This document shows positions 1 through 8,149 of a DNA stretch of 64,000 nt, in pieces. The DNA is taken from contig CBDBMW010000009.1 of assembly GCA_965207595.1 (NCBI GenBank), positions 310,001 through 374,000 of the forward strand, given 5' to 3'. Position 1 is the first letter of the stretch. The number at the start of each line of letters is the position of its first letter. This DNA comes from JAGWAJ01 sp026707615. GTDB lineage: Bacteria > Acidobacteriota > Vicinamibacteria > Vicinamibacterales > UBA8438. The notes under the pieces are model-generated. The model was given only the letters and a program-made list of their open reading frames with translations. It ran no database searches and was not told the origin of the DNA. The position numbers and the translations under genes are program-made.

Positions 1-638
1 CATTCGCTGAACGCCGCCGTCAGCTCCTCATCATCCTGCTTCCGCAGCAGATCGATCAACGCCCCCAGCAACCCCGGCGCCCGCGCAGGGTCGCGATTCG
101 ACTCCAGCGCGATCAGCGCCGACTCCAGGTTGCCCGAAGGCAGATCACCACCCCCGACCCGGGCCTCGTCTACCAGGAAGTACCGCAGCGACGGCTGATA
201 CCGCGCCAACGCCGCCCCGCGACCAGAGGCGATCAGCTCCCCCACATCCACCGGCGCCGTCCACGGCCGCCGGCCGTTGTAGATCACCACCGGCAAGACC
301 GGCGGCAGGCCGGAGCGCTCCCGCAGCACTCCTTCGGAGATCAGCTTCTGGTACAGTAGCGCCGTGTACGTCAGCATGCGGACCGCCATCGAACGGTCAA
401 CCGCGGACTGGAACTCCAGGAGCAGCACCACGTACAGCCACCGGTCGTCCTTGAAGCGGACGCGCCACACCAAATCGCCGTGACGCTGCCGCAGGTCGTG
501 GCTGACGTAGCTGGCCGGCAGCGGCGTCAGCGAGTCCAGGTCGAGCTCGGCACTCCAGTTGCGGGCCGCGAAGCCGCGCAGCAGGTCCCGGACCATCCGG
601 GGCCGCGAGAACAGGCGCTTGTACGCGGGGTCATCCAT
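1..638 (-). CDS. Rpn/YhgA-like putative transposase-nuclease (3' end outside window)
   Basis: The minus-strand frame starts at ATG 638 (reads MDDPAYKRLFSRP) and runs off the left edge without a stop, giving about 212 residues. Sequence features match the Rpn/YhgA-like family (PF04754): an N-terminal 'LFS.P.MVRDLLRGF' segment, then 'WLYVVLLLEFQS' and 'MLTYTALLYQKLI', and 'LPPVLPVVIYNG'. The family has a PD-(D/E)XK nuclease fold and its members are implicated in recombination; the LEFQS stretch fits the E-x-Q part of that core. The product's C-terminus is not in the window. It lies beside a broken nucleotidyltransferase pair, consistent with an accessory patch. The family call is by recognisable motifs; activity is inferred. 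Confidence 0.75.
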   Translation of the reverse strand, partial: MDDPAYKRLFSRPRMVRDLLRGFAARNWSAELDLDSLTPLPASYVSHDLRQRHGDLVWRVRFKDDRWLYVVLLLEFQSAVDRSMAVRMLTYTALLYQKLISEGVLRERSGLPPVLPVVIYNGRRPWTAPVDVGELIASGRGAALARYQPSLRYFLVDEARVGGGDLPSGNLESALIALESNRDPARAPGLLGALIDLLRKQDDEELTAAFSE

Positions 639-708
639 CGGACCGGCCGATGATAGCGCGCCGCCGGTCACCGGACGACGGCCGAACAGCCGGCCGCCGA
701 CCGCAGAG

Positions 709-1199
709 TCAGCGCCCGGCGCCGTCGTCGCGCTCCACGAGGAGCGCCTCCAGCTCCGCGAGCGCCTCGAGGTCCTTTGGACGGCCCGCCGCGCGCTTCA
801 CGCGGATCAGTCCCGGCAGGCCCAGACATCGGCAGCGGTGCCCGAACAACGCAACCTCGATGCTGTGGGGCAGGAGCGCCCCGTAGTCCCGCCGCCGGCG
901 ATCTCGCCGAGCAGGTCGATGTCCCCGATGGCGGTCGTCAACGTGAAGTTGAGCCCCCGCTCGATCGTCGCCTCGTTCCACTCGAACGGCAGGCCGGGCG
1001 GTGCGCCCCGCAGATACGGGGCATGGGGCCTCAGAGCCGCTACTAGACGCCCGACGTTCGCGCGGTTCCTCGCGTAGACGAAGTCCACGTCCTGGGTCAG
1101 GCGTGCCGACCCGTGAATCGTCGCCGCCAGGCCGCCGACAATCACGCACTCGATCCCTGCCTCGCTGAAGGTCCTGATGACCTTCTCGAAGTCGGTCAC
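709..1199 (-). pseudogene. Nucleotidyltransferase (AbiEii/MNT-like), frameshifted
   Basis: The N-terminal part starts at GTG 1199 (MTDFEKVIRTF) and carries the nucleotidyltransferase signature 'VIVGGLAATIHGSARLTQDVDFV', with DVD as the metal-binding pair, then 'GDIDLLGEIAGGG'. Near 890-900 the homologous reading moves to another frame, which continues 'DYGALLPHSIEVALFG' and 'GLIRVKRAAGRPKDLEALAELEAL' to a stop at 709. Joined, the two halves give a full-length protein of about 160 residues. A single indel in the GC-run 'cccgccgccggcg' explains it. The GTG start overlaps the stop of the upstream small gene (GTGA), so the two were translationally coupled. Such pairs resemble toxin-antitoxin modules; that role is inference. 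Confidence 0.7.
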
Positions 1200-1377
1200 C
1201 GAGCCGGCTCCCGAGCGCGTCCTGCCCGCCGTGCTTCCGTCGCCAGCCGCTGCAGGGCGATCAGGTTCGCGACCCGCTCCGTTACCGACCGCCCCAGGTT
1301 CTGCCGCAGAGGGTCCGGTCGACGTGACGCTTGTACGCCTCGATCACCGGGTCGGCCTCGAGTCCCGCCGCTCGCAT
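1196..1377 (-). pseudogene. Small partner of the nucleotidyltransferase, frameshifted
   Basis: From ATG 1377 the frame reads MRAAGLEADPVIEAYKRHVDRTL and then stops early. Shifting one base at about 1310 continues as 'LRQNLGRSVTERVANLIALQ' and 'RLATEARRAGRAREPAR', ending in a TGA at 1196-1198 that overlaps the GTG start of the nucleotidyltransferase. The restored product is about 60 residues. I recognise the 'VDRTLLRQNL..SVEER' type of peptide as a frequent upstream neighbour of this nucleotidyltransferase class, but no function is known to me. One missing C in 'ACCCTCTGCGG' would account for the break. Two neighbouring genes broken independently suggests decay, or poor base quality here. Confidence 0.5.
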
Positions 1378-1547
1378 CGACCGCGAGCCGCGCGGAGCGG
1401 ACACGGTCGGGCCGGCATCACCCGCGACCCCGGCCTGGCGATCCTGCATTCGATGCCTGCCCCCTCGCCCGCCGTTCGTCGTCGCGACCACAAGGTCGCG
1501 CTGCGGCCCCGCTCGGCGCTCTGCCCCACCTCCGCGTCCGCTCCGGT
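1378..1547. other. Intergenic stretch without a gene
   Basis: No convincing coding signal on either strand. It separates the 3' end of the hydrolase gene from the small frameshifted gene. Confidence 0.5.
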
Positions 1548-1560
1548 CTACGGCGCAGAC
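1548..1560. repeat. Dispersed 13-mer CTACGGCGCAGAC, copy 1
   Basis: Exact copy of CTACGGCGCAGAC. On the minus strand it encodes the last residues and the TAG stop of the hydrolase gene. Other exact copies (either orientation) are at 8677, 27837, 58129 and 58214. Confidence 0.8.
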
Positions 1561-2462
1561 TCCTGCGGGCCCGCCGGCAGGTGGCGGTCGAACCACGCCA
1601 CCATGGCGCCGATGTAGTCCGGCGGGTTCACGGCCCCCGGGAACGTCGGCCCGTGCCCGGCGCCGGGGATGCGCAGCAGCTCGACCGCCACGCCGGCCTT
1701 CTCGAGCGCCGCCTGCATGACCTCGGCGTGCTCGTAGGGTACGACGTCGTCGGCATCGCCGTGGATCAGCAGGAACGGCGGATCGTCGGCGGTCACGTGG
1801 GTCACGGGCGATGCCGCCCTGAAGTGGTGGTGCTCCGCGGAGTCGGCGCGCTCGGAACGCCGGAAGCCGAACAGGGGGTGTACGGCTCGCGGCGGCGACA
1901 GGGTGAGATCGGTGGGCGCGGCGCGCGCCACGACCACCTGCACCTTCGCGCTCTCGCGATTCACCGGGCTCGCATCCTCGGCCACTCCGGGCGCATCGAG
2001 CACGCCGAGCAGGCTGACGAGATGGCCTCCGGACGAACCCCCGATCGCCCCGATCCGATCCGGATCGATCCCGAACTCCTCCGCGTGGTGGCGCACGAAC
2101 CGCACCGCGCGCTGTGCGTCCTCGAGGTGGGCGGGATGCCGGAAGCGCGGCGCCGCGCGGTGGTTGATCCCGAACACGGTGTACCCGGCCGCGGCCAGCG
2201 GCGCGGCGTAGATCTTCTCCTGCCCGCTCTCCTTCAGCGGGACGGCGTCCAGGCCCAGCTCGCGCGTCCATCCGCTCCCGGAGATGAACACGATGCCGTA
2301 GCCGTTCGCGTTCTCCGGGTAGTACACGTCCATCAGCAGCGCGAGTCCGGAGTACATGCCGAAGACCACGTTGTGGTCCACGCGTCCCTCGGCCCCGGCC
2401 CGGTCTGCCGCGATGCCGATCAGCGACGCCGCCAGGGCGCCGACGAGCCACCGTTGCCTCAT
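1548..2462 (-). CDS. Secreted alpha/beta hydrolase (esterase/lipase-like)
   Basis: The start at ATG 2462 (MRQRWLVGALAASLIG) is chosen because 'gggaaggagagcagg' supplies a Shine-Dalgarno site and a signal peptide ending near AEG follows. The 304-residue product has the alpha/beta-hydrolase layout: 'YGIVFISGSGW' as oxyanion loop, the nucleophile elbow G-G-S-S-G-G in 'IGAIGGSSGGHLVSL', the acid loop 'PPFLLIHGDADDVVPY' and the catalytic-His region 'GAGHGPTFPG'. It is likely an exported ester hydrolase of the BD-FAE/hormone-sensitive-lipase type; the substrate is unknown. Its last codons and TAG stop lie inside a 13-bp repeat found at five places in the window. Confidence 0.85.
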   Translation of the reverse strand: MRQRWLVGALAASLIGIAADRAGAEGRVDHNVVFGMYSGLALLMDVYYPENANGYGIVFISGSGWTRELGLDAVPLKESGQEKIYAAPLAAAGYTVFGINHRAAPRFRHPAHLEDAQRAVRFVRHHAEEFGIDPDRIGAIGGSSGGHLVSLLGVLDAPGVAEDASPVNRESAKVQVVVARAAPTDLTLSPPRAVHPLFGFRRSERADSAEHHHFRAASPVTHVTADDPPFLLIHGDADDVVPYEHAEVMQAALEKAGVAVELLRIPGAGHGPTFPGAVNPPDYIGAMVAWFDRHLPAGPQESAP

Positions 2463-2651
2463 GGTCCTGCTCTCCTTCCCGTTGCGTCTCGCGCTCCGCA
2501 CCGGCCGGGCGGGCACGGACGACCGTCGGTCGCGCGCCTGCGTGCCGCCGGCCGCCCGCATCTCCGGACCGGTGCGGTGACCTGCCCCCGATGATAGCGG
2601 CCGGTCGGCGCCGCGCGGACCGGGCAGCGCGTTCCACTACAATGCCGCGCA

Positions 2652-3404
2652 GTGACCAGAGGCACTCCGTATCTGCTGGGCCGCCTGGCAGGCAAGCAGT
2701 TCCGCAAGGCGCAGTGGGTCTGGCAGTCGGTCACCGGCAGCGAAGAGGATGCCATCCGCGCCGAGCAGGGGGTGGGCCGCGACATGGCGGCCGCGGTCCG
2801 GGAGCAGGCGCGCGGCCCCGCGCCTCCGGAGATCCAGTCGCTGCTGGAGGAGATCACGGCAATCCTCGCGGACCGCGTTCGCAACGAGGTCCACCGATTC
2901 GAGGTCAGCGCGCTGGCCGGCGACCACCCGACCGCGTTCGCGCTGCCCGGCGGTTTCATCTTCGTCGCGCCCGCCCTGGTGGACCTCGCCGGGCGCGACC
3001 GCGACGAGCTCGCGTTCGTGATCGCGCACGAGATGGCGCACGTGATTCGCCGCCACGCCATCGACCGCCTGCTGGGGCAGAAGGTGATCACTGCCGCGAC
3101 GCTCGCCACCCCCGCCACGCGCACCCTGGCGCCGTGGGTGCGCCAGGTCGGCCTGCAGTGGCTCGAGCGAGCCTACTCGCGCGAGCAGGAGTTCGAGGCG
3201 GACGAGCTGGGAGGCCGCCTCATGCGCGCGGCCGGGTTCGATCCGCTGGGCGCCGTGCGGGTCCTCGAAAAGCTGGGCGGCATCGACGCGGGGAAGGACC
3301 CGGCCGGACTCGGCGCCTATCTCTCCACGCACCCGCCCGTCGACGCGCGCATTCGCGAGTTGCGCGAGCGCCTGGGCCTCGGGGGCAGCAACACGGAAGG
3401 ATGA
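2652..3404 (+). CDS. M48 family zinc metalloprotease
   Basis: Starts at GTG 2652 and makes 250 residues. The HEXXH zinc site is at about residues 126-130 (FVIAHEMAHVIRRH) and the third-ligand motif follows at about 180-185 (REQEFEADELGG). A 'STHPPVDARIREL' tail typical of M48 peptidases closes the protein. I see no clear signal peptide or membrane anchor, unlike HtpX, so it resembles the compact M48C/Ste24-like or Oma1/LoiP-like peptidases of bacteria. It probably takes part in protein quality control; no partner gene is adjacent. It is transcribed divergently from the hydrolase to its left. Confidence 0.85.
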   Translation: MTRGTPYLLGRLAGKQFRKAQWVWQSVTGSEEDAIRAEQGVGRDMAAAVREQARGPAPPEIQSLLEEITAILADRVRNEVHRFEVSALAGDHPTAFALPGGFIFVAPALVDLAGRDRDELAFVIAHEMAHVIRRHAIDRLLGQKVITAATLATPATRTLAPWVRQVGLQWLERAYSREQEFEADELGGRLMRAAGFDPLGAVRVLEKLGGIDAGKDPAGLGAYLSTHPPVDARIRELRERLGLGGSNTEG

Positions 3405-3547
3405 CCACGCCCGGCACGGGCATGGTGGACATCACCAGGACCACTTGGACGGCGGCCCCGGCGGTCGCCACCCCCCCCAACAGCCGCACGCTGGGGGTTG
3501 CGCGCCAGCGCAGCTCCCACTGCGCCCTCCCGGCGCGCTCGTGCACG

Positions 3548-3943
3548 CTAGTCCGCTGGGCGGATCGGGCCCCCGTCCTCGCGGGTCAGCTCGGCGCAGC
3601 ACATGCCGTAGGTCCCCGGCGCGCGCGACGGCTGGCCGACGGCCCGGATCCGGTCTCCGGCCCGGATCGTGTCCGGCGTCCAGCCGCGGCGGCCCATCAT
3701 GACCGCGGCGCCCATCTCGATCTCCCACGAGATGGTCTCCCCGTTCTCGTCCGTGCCGTCGACGTAGAGGAACGAATGCGGGTTCCGGAAGACGAAGCGC
3801 GTGACGACGCCGACCGCCTCGACGCTCTTCGTGTTGTCGTAGAACGGCGCGCTCGCGTGATGGGCGATCGCGGGTACGTGCCCCACCGACGCTCCCACGA
3901 CAGCCGCCACGGCGATGGCCGCCACCCAGTGCCAGACCTTCAC
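3548..3943 (-). CDS. DUF6152-like small secreted protein
   Basis: A 131-residue protein with an N-terminal hydrophobic signal (MKVWHWVAAIAVAAVVGASV) followed by 'HHASAPFYDNTKSVEAVGVVTRF' and 'NPHSFLYVDGTDENG', which is the hallmark of DUF6152 proteins abundant in Acidobacteriota. The fold is probably a small periplasmic beta-barrel of the OB type; function is unknown. It starts 28 bp after the stop of the gene at 3972..4715, on the same strand, so the two form an operon. This DUF6152 + larger secreted protein pairing is a recurrent arrangement in this group as I recall it. Confidence 0.8.
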   Translation of the reverse strand: MKVWHWVAAIAVAAVVGASVGHVPAIAHHASAPFYDNTKSVEAVGVVTRFVFRNPHSFLYVDGTDENGETISWEIEMGAAVMMGRRGWTPDTIRAGDRIRAVGQPSRAPGTYGMCCAELTREDGGPIRPAD

Positions 3944-3971
3944 GGCGCTACCTCCCCGGCGTGCACACCGG

Positions 3972-4715
3972 CTACTTGTACTTGGGAACCAGGAACTTCA
4001 CCGGGTGCCGCGCTTCCTCCGGGTCGCAGTCGTAGGGGCGCAGCTTGTACCCCTCCGGCCCCGGCAGCCAGCGCGTGGTGTACGAGGCCGGCTCCCGCAG
4101 GAAGAGCGGGTCCTCGACCGTGAGCGTCATCCTCAGGTCGTCCCCCTCGCGCCAGTACTTCTCGGTGACCTTCTTGAGCTGCGACGAGGGAATGCCGTTG
4201 TAGTCGTCGAACCCGGTGATGTCGAACGCGTAGTGGGTGGTGACGACGTGCAGCGCGCCGTCCTCGTAGTGGCCCACCGACACCCCCTGCACGCTGTAGT
4301 CCTGTGCGGTCGGCTCGCGCCCGTCGAGCCACACGGTCCGCACCTGATCGTCCTTCTCGTAGCGGATCAGCACGCGGTCCGGCCATTGCACGACCTCCAT
4401 CATGTAGGGGTCGTAGGGCAGCGCCGGCGGCGTCGCCGGCACGCAGTCGTACTTCGGGGCGATGGCCTCGTCGAACACCTGCTGGAACGCGAGGGCCCGC
4501 TCGTTGAGCACCGGGAAGTTGTCGGGCGTCCACGGCATGTTCACACCGTTGACGGGCCGGGCACCCGGGCCGCCGTCCCAGACGCCGACCAGGTGGGGAA
4601 TCTCGGCCTCCGACTGCGCGCCGGCCGGCGCCGCGGCCAGTCCCCAGAGCACGGCGGCGCAGGCGATGAGGCGCAGGGCCCGTCCGTACCGCGCCCGGCT
4701 GATCGTCTCCAGCAT
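3972..4715 (-). CDS. Secreted hypothetical protein (operon with DUF6152 gene)
   Basis: The start at ATG 4715 (MLETISRARYGRALRL) follows an 'aagggggg' ribosome-binding site; longer frames upstream lack one. A signal peptide ends near AGAQ, then 'EIPHLVGVWDGGPGARP'. The mature protein of about 215 residues has 'MMEVVQWPDRVLIRYEKDDQVRTVWLDGR' and 'YWREGDDLRMTLTVEDPLFL', a pattern shared by many acidobacterial secreted proteins of unknown function that look like single-domain beta-rich proteins. No catalytic motif is visible. First gene of a two-gene operon with the DUF6152 protein. Confidence 0.75.
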   Translation of the reverse strand: MLETISRARYGRALRLIACAAVLWGLAAAPAGAQSEAEIPHLVGVWDGGPGARPVNGVNMPWTPDNFPVLNERALAFQQVFDEAIAPKYDCVPATPPALPYDPYMMEVVQWPDRVLIRYEKDDQVRTVWLDGREPTAQDYSVQGVSVGHYEDGALHVVTTHYAFDITGFDDYNGIPSSQLKKVTEKYWREGDDLRMTLTVEDPLFLREPASYTTRWLPGPEGYKLRPYDCDPEEARHPVKFLVPKYK

Positions 4716-4851
4716 GGATCCCCCCTTGAACTCGGCCGGCGGTCCGCACGGCCGCAAGCGCGTGCCGGCCCGCCTCGTGCCGCGGATCTTACACCCGTTC
4801 GCGGCGGCGCTGATGTAAGGTGCACGGTCGCGACCCGAGCGGCCCGACGCC

Positions 4852-6501
4852 ATGGACGATCGTCCTCATCAGGTCATCAGCCGCCCCGACACCGGGGCGC
4901 CGCCGTACACGGCGGAGGGCCGCATCCGACGCCGGTTCGAGCGCCGGCTGCGCCTGCTGCAGCTTCCGGAGGACCTGACCGGCTGGAGCGTGCTCGACAT
5001 CGGCGCCTGGCACGGCTTCTTCTCGTTCGAGTGCGAGCGCCGGGGGGCCGACCGCGTGCTGGCCGTCGACAGCTACGCCTGGGACCGCTTCGGGATGCGC
5101 GAGTTCGAGGCGGCCCGCGAGCGGCTCGGGTCGAAGGTCGAGCACCGGCGGGCCGACGTGCACGAGCTCGACCCGGCGGAGGTCGGCCAGTTCGACCTGG
5201 TGCTGCTGCTGGGCGTCTTCTACCACCTGCGCAACCCGCTCGCGGCGCTCGAGCGCGTCGCCCGCGTGACGCGGCGGCTCCTCGTCTGCGAGACCCACGT
5301 CCTGCTGCCGTTCGTGCACGAGCGCTACCCCCTCGTGCCGTTCTTCCCGGGGGACGAGCACGCGCGGGAGGCGCCGTACGAGATGTGCGCCATGCCGACC
5401 GTGGCGGCGCTGACGCAGATGCTACAATCCGTCGGCTTCAGCGAGGTCCGGACCGTCTACACCCCGTCCTTTCGCTACTGGAAGAAGCTGATCGCGCTCG
5501 TGACCAACCGCCCGCAGTCGGGGCGCGGCATCGTCCACGCGCGCGTCCGATCACCGATGAGTGCTCACCGCCCGACGATGGAGACCACCGCGATGAAGAT
5601 TGCCGTGCTCGGCATGGGGACCATGGGCGCTCCGATGGCGACCAACCTGCTCAAGGCCGGATGCGAGGTGACGGTCCACAACCGGACGCGGGAGCGCGAG
5701 GAACCGCTGGCCGAGGCCGGCGCGAAGCGCGCCGCGACCCCGGCCGAGGCCGCCGCGGGAGTCGACATCGTCCTGAGCTGCGTCTCCGACACGCCGGACG
5801 TCGAGGCGGTGCTGCTCGGCCCGGGCGGCGGCCACGGCGTCAGCGTCATCCACGGCCTGCGGGAAGGCAGCCTCGTCATCGACTGCTCGTCCATCGCCCC
5901 CGCCGCGACGCGGCGGATCGCGGAGGCGTTCCGGGCCAAGGGGATCGGCTACGTCGACGCGCCGGTGTCCGGCGGATCGGAGGGCGCCATCAAGGGCACG
6001 CTGACCATCATGTGCGGCGGCAGCGAGGAGGACTTCGCGCGCGCCGAGCCGGTCCTGCAGATCATCGGGGCCAAGGTGACGCGCATCGGGCCGGTAGGTT
6101 GCGGGCAGATTGCGAAGGTCGCCAACCAGGTCGCGATCACGGGCACGTTCATGGCCCTGGCCGAGGCGCTCACCCTCGCCAATCAGGCCGGCGCGGATCC
6201 CGAGCGGGTCGTCGAGGCGATCGGGGGCGGCGTCGCCGGATCCTGGATCCTGAACAACCGCGCCGACCGGATGCTGAAGGACGACTATCCGCTCGGCTTC
6301 CGGACGCGGCTCCATCGCAAGGACCTCGGCATCGCGCTCGAGACGGCGCGCGAATTCCAGGTGCCGGTACCGATCGCGAGCCTCGTGGCGACGATCGAGG
6401 ACGCGCTCATCGCGCAGGGTTTCGGCGACGAGGACATGTCGAACCTGGCCCGCTTCGTCCGCCAGGGCGCCGGCGTGCCGGGCGGGCCGATGAAGTCCTG
6501 A
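4852..6501 (+). CDS. SAM methyltransferase ORF read through into a beta-hydroxyacid dehydrogenase
   Basis: One uninterrupted 549-codon frame from ATG 4852. Residues 1-236 are a class I SAM-dependent methyltransferase of the DUF1698/CmoB-like type: motif I 'WSVLDIGAWHGFFSFECERRGA', the acidic 'LAVDSYAW' and 'FDLVLLLGVFYHLRNPLAALERV'. From residue 248 a complete 3-hydroxyisobutyrate-dehydrogenase-like enzyme follows (separate entry). Methyltransferases of this type normally end near 'HARVR'; here no stop is met. In the +1 frame a TGA lies at about 5558, just after a GCGCGCG run, so a one-base indel may have removed the stop. A true bifunctional protein is possible but I know no such family. Treat the boundary as uncertain. 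Confidence 0.7.
   Translation: MDDRPHQVISRPDTGAPPYTAEGRIRRRFERRLRLLQLPEDLTGWSVLDIGAWHGFFSFECERRGADRVLAVDSYAWDRFGMREFEAARERLGSKVEHRRADVHELDPAEVGQFDLVLLLGVFYHLRNPLAALERVARVTRRLLVCETHVLLPFVHERYPLVPFFPGDEHAREAPYEMCAMPTVAALTQMLQSVGFSEVRTVYTPSFRYWKKLIALVTNRPQSGRGIVHARVRSPMSAHRPTMETTAMKIAVLGMGTMGAPMATNLLKAGCEVTVHNRTREREEPLAEAGAKRAATPAEAAAGVDIVLSCVSDTPDVEAVLLGPGGGHGVSVIHGLREGSLVIDCSSIAPAATRRIAEAFRAKGIGYVDAPVSGGSEGAIKGTLTIMCGGSEEDFARAEPVLQIIGAKVTRIGPVGCGQIAKVANQVAITGTFMALAEALTLANQAGADPERVVEAIGGGVAGSWILNNRADRMLKDDYPLGFRTRLHRKDLGIALETAREFQVPVPIASLVATIEDALIAQGFGDEDMSNLARFVRQGAGVPGGPMKS
5593..6501 (+). CDS. NAD(P)-dependent 3-hydroxyisobutyrate dehydrogenase family protein
   Basis: Internal ATG 5593 begins MKIAVLGMGTMGAPMATNLL, a textbook Rossmann start with G-x-G-x-x-G. 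The substrate-binding 'YVDAPVSGGSEGA' and the catalytic-lysine motif 'GPVGCGQIAKVANQ' are both present, and the length (302 residues) equals that of stand-alone family members. The enzyme oxidises or reduces a small beta-hydroxyacid such as 3-hydroxyisobutyrate or tartronate semialdehyde. Its location directly before scoAB suggests short-chain acid or branched-chain catabolism, by inference. It shares frame with the methyltransferase upstream, so it is either the second half of a fusion or an internally initiated gene with a weak 'ggag' site. Confidence 0.8.
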   Translation: MKIAVLGMGTMGAPMATNLLKAGCEVTVHNRTREREEPLAEAGAKRAATPAEAAAGVDIVLSCVSDTPDVEAVLLGPGGGHGVSVIHGLREGSLVIDCSSIAPAATRRIAEAFRAKGIGYVDAPVSGGSEGAIKGTLTIMCGGSEEDFARAEPVLQIIGAKVTRIGPVGCGQIAKVANQVAITGTFMALAEALTLANQAGADPERVVEAIGGGVAGSWILNNRADRMLKDDYPLGFRTRLHRKDLGIALETAREFQVPVPIASLVATIEDALIAQGFGDEDMSNLARFVRQGAGVPGGPMKS

Positions 6502-6572
6502 TCCGCGCGGGTCCGGGCTACGGCAGGCGAAGAGACCGGACGAGGGACGACGGACCCAGTCAGGAAGCGACG

Positions 6573-7274
6573 ATGGCCGGCAAGGTGTACCCCAGTTCCG
6601 CCGCCGCCCTCGAGGGCGTGCTGCGCGACGGCATGACGATCATGGTCGGCGGGTTCGGCCTGTGCGGCGTCCCGCAGAACCTGTGCGTGGCGCTGCGCGA
6701 CTCGGGCGTGACGGGCCTCACCTGCATCAGCAACAACGCCGGCGTCGACGGGGCCGGCCTCGGGCTGCTGCTCGACACGCGGCAGATCCGCAAGATGATT
6801 GCCAGCTACGTCGGCGAGAACAAGACGTTCGAGGGCCAGTTCCTCGACGGCTCGCTCGAGGTGGAGCTGAACCCCCAGGGCACGATGGCGGAGCGCATCC
6901 GGGCCGGCGGCGCCGGCATCGGGGCGTTCTTCACCCCCACCGGCTACGGGACGCCGCTCACAGAGGGCAAGGAGACGCGCGAGATCGATGGCCGCTGGCA
7001 GGTGCTGGAGACCGCCCTCCACGCCGACCTGGCGCTGGTCAAGGCGTGGAAGGCCGACGAGGCGGGCAACCTGGTCTACCGGATGACGGCCCGCAACTTC
7101 AATCCGCCAATGGCCGAGGCGGGCGCCGTCACCGTCGCCGAGGTAGAGGAGATCGTGCCCGCCGGCGCGCTCGACCCGCACCTGGTCCACACCCCGGCCG
7201 TCTACGTCGATCGCATCGTCGTCGGCGAGAACCCCGAGAAGGTGATAGAACGCCGCAAGACGCGCCCGGCGTAG
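6573..7274 (+). CDS. scoA: 3-oxoacid (succinyl-CoA) CoA-transferase subunit A
   Basis: ATG 6573 follows 'caggaagcgacg'. The 233-residue product carries the subunit A signature 'MVGGFGLCGVPQNL', 'ISNNAGVDGAGLGLLL', the 'MIASYVGENKTFEGQFLDG' block and 'GGAGIGAFFTPTGYGT'. Together with subunit B it moves CoA from succinyl-CoA to a 3-oxoacid such as acetoacetate, making acetoacetyl-CoA available for thiolysis. The B subunit starts 63 bp downstream on the same strand. The two-subunit form is the usual bacterial one. An AtoE-like short-chain fatty-acid transporter is 29 kb away in the same window. Confidence 0.93.
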   Translation: MAGKVYPSSAAALEGVLRDGMTIMVGGFGLCGVPQNLCVALRDSGVTGLTCISNNAGVDGAGLGLLLDTRQIRKMIASYVGENKTFEGQFLDGSLEVELNPQGTMAERIRAGGAGIGAFFTPTGYGTPLTEGKETREIDGRWQVLETALHADLALVKAWKADEAGNLVYRMTARNFNPPMAEAGAVTVAEVEEIVPAGALDPHLVHTPAVYVDRIVVGENPEKVIERRKTRPA

Positions 7275-7337
7275 GAGAGGGGAAGCCCTCAGGAGTCGAT
7301 TGGTGGACCAGCCGGCCGCCGCAGACAGGAGAGGCCA

Positions 7338-7991
7338 GTGGCCCTGACCCGAGAGCAGATCGCCCGGCGCGCCGCGCGCGAGATGAAGGACGGCCACTAC
7401 GTCAACCTCGGGATCGGCATCCCGACGCTCTGCGCCAGCTTCATTCCGCCCGACGTCAGCATCATGCTGCAGAGCGAGAACGGCCTGCTCGGCATCGGGC
7501 CCTACCCCACGGAGGCCGAGATCGACGCCGACCTCATCAACGCCGGCAAGGAGACGGTCACCGCGGTCCCTGGCGCAAGCTACTTCAGCAGCGCCCAGAG
7601 CTTCGCCATGATCCGCGGCGGCCACATCGACCTGGCCATCCTCGGCGCGATGCAGGTCTCGGCCACCGGCGACCTCGCCAACTGGATGATCCCCGGCGCG
7701 ATGGTCAAGGGCCCCGGCGGCGCCATGGACCTCGTCTCCGGCGCCCGGCGCGTGCTGATCGTGATGGATCACGTCTCGAAGCGCGGCGACAAGAAGGTCC
7801 TCGACGAATGCAGCCTGCCGCTCACCGGCAAGGGCGTCGTCAACACCATCGTCACCTCTCTCGCCGTCCTCGAGGTCATGCCCGACGGCCTGCACCTGCT
7901 CGAGCGCGCCCCTGGCGTCAGCGTGGACGAGATCCGGGCCGCCACCGAGCCGGAGCTCATCACGTCCGGCGACGTCCCGGAGATTCCGTAG
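7338..7991 (+). CDS. scoB: 3-oxoacid (succinyl-CoA) CoA-transferase subunit B
   Basis: GTG 7338 starts a 217-residue protein with the subunit B signature 'YVNLGIGIPTLCASFI' and 'MLQSENGLLGIGP', in which Glu47 is the residue that forms the covalent CoA thioester in this family. 'GAMQVSATGDLANWMIPG' and 'GMGGAMDL'-type text (here GPGGAMDLVSGARR) are also present. Length matches stand-alone subunit B. It is co-transcribed with scoA. Nothing downstream continues the operon: the next 700 bp hold only an ATPase relic. Confidence 0.93.
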   Translation: MALTREQIARRAAREMKDGHYVNLGIGIPTLCASFIPPDVSIMLQSENGLLGIGPYPTEAEIDADLINAGKETVTAVPGASYFSSAQSFAMIRGGHIDLAILGAMQVSATGDLANWMIPGAMVKGPGGAMDLVSGARRVLIVMDHVSKRGDKKVLDECSLPLTGKGVVNTIVTSLAVLEVMPDGLHLLERAPGVSVDEIRAATEPELITSGDVPEIP

Positions 7992-8149
7992 GATCGGACT
8001 TGGCGGGTCGCCAGCGCGGCGGTCCCATCATCGTCTTTTGCCAATCGCCTGATCGGTCACGATACGAGCCGTTTCCCCGGCAAGACACCCCTGCGGGCCG
8101 CGTCCCTCCCGCGAGCATGGCGACGCCGGCGGCGTGTGGGTACGGAGCC

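Noticed and set aside
3915..7274. Open frame of 1119 codons on the plus strand
   Set aside because: Only its last part (from 6573) is scoA. The rest is Arg/Pro-rich shadow of genes in other frames.
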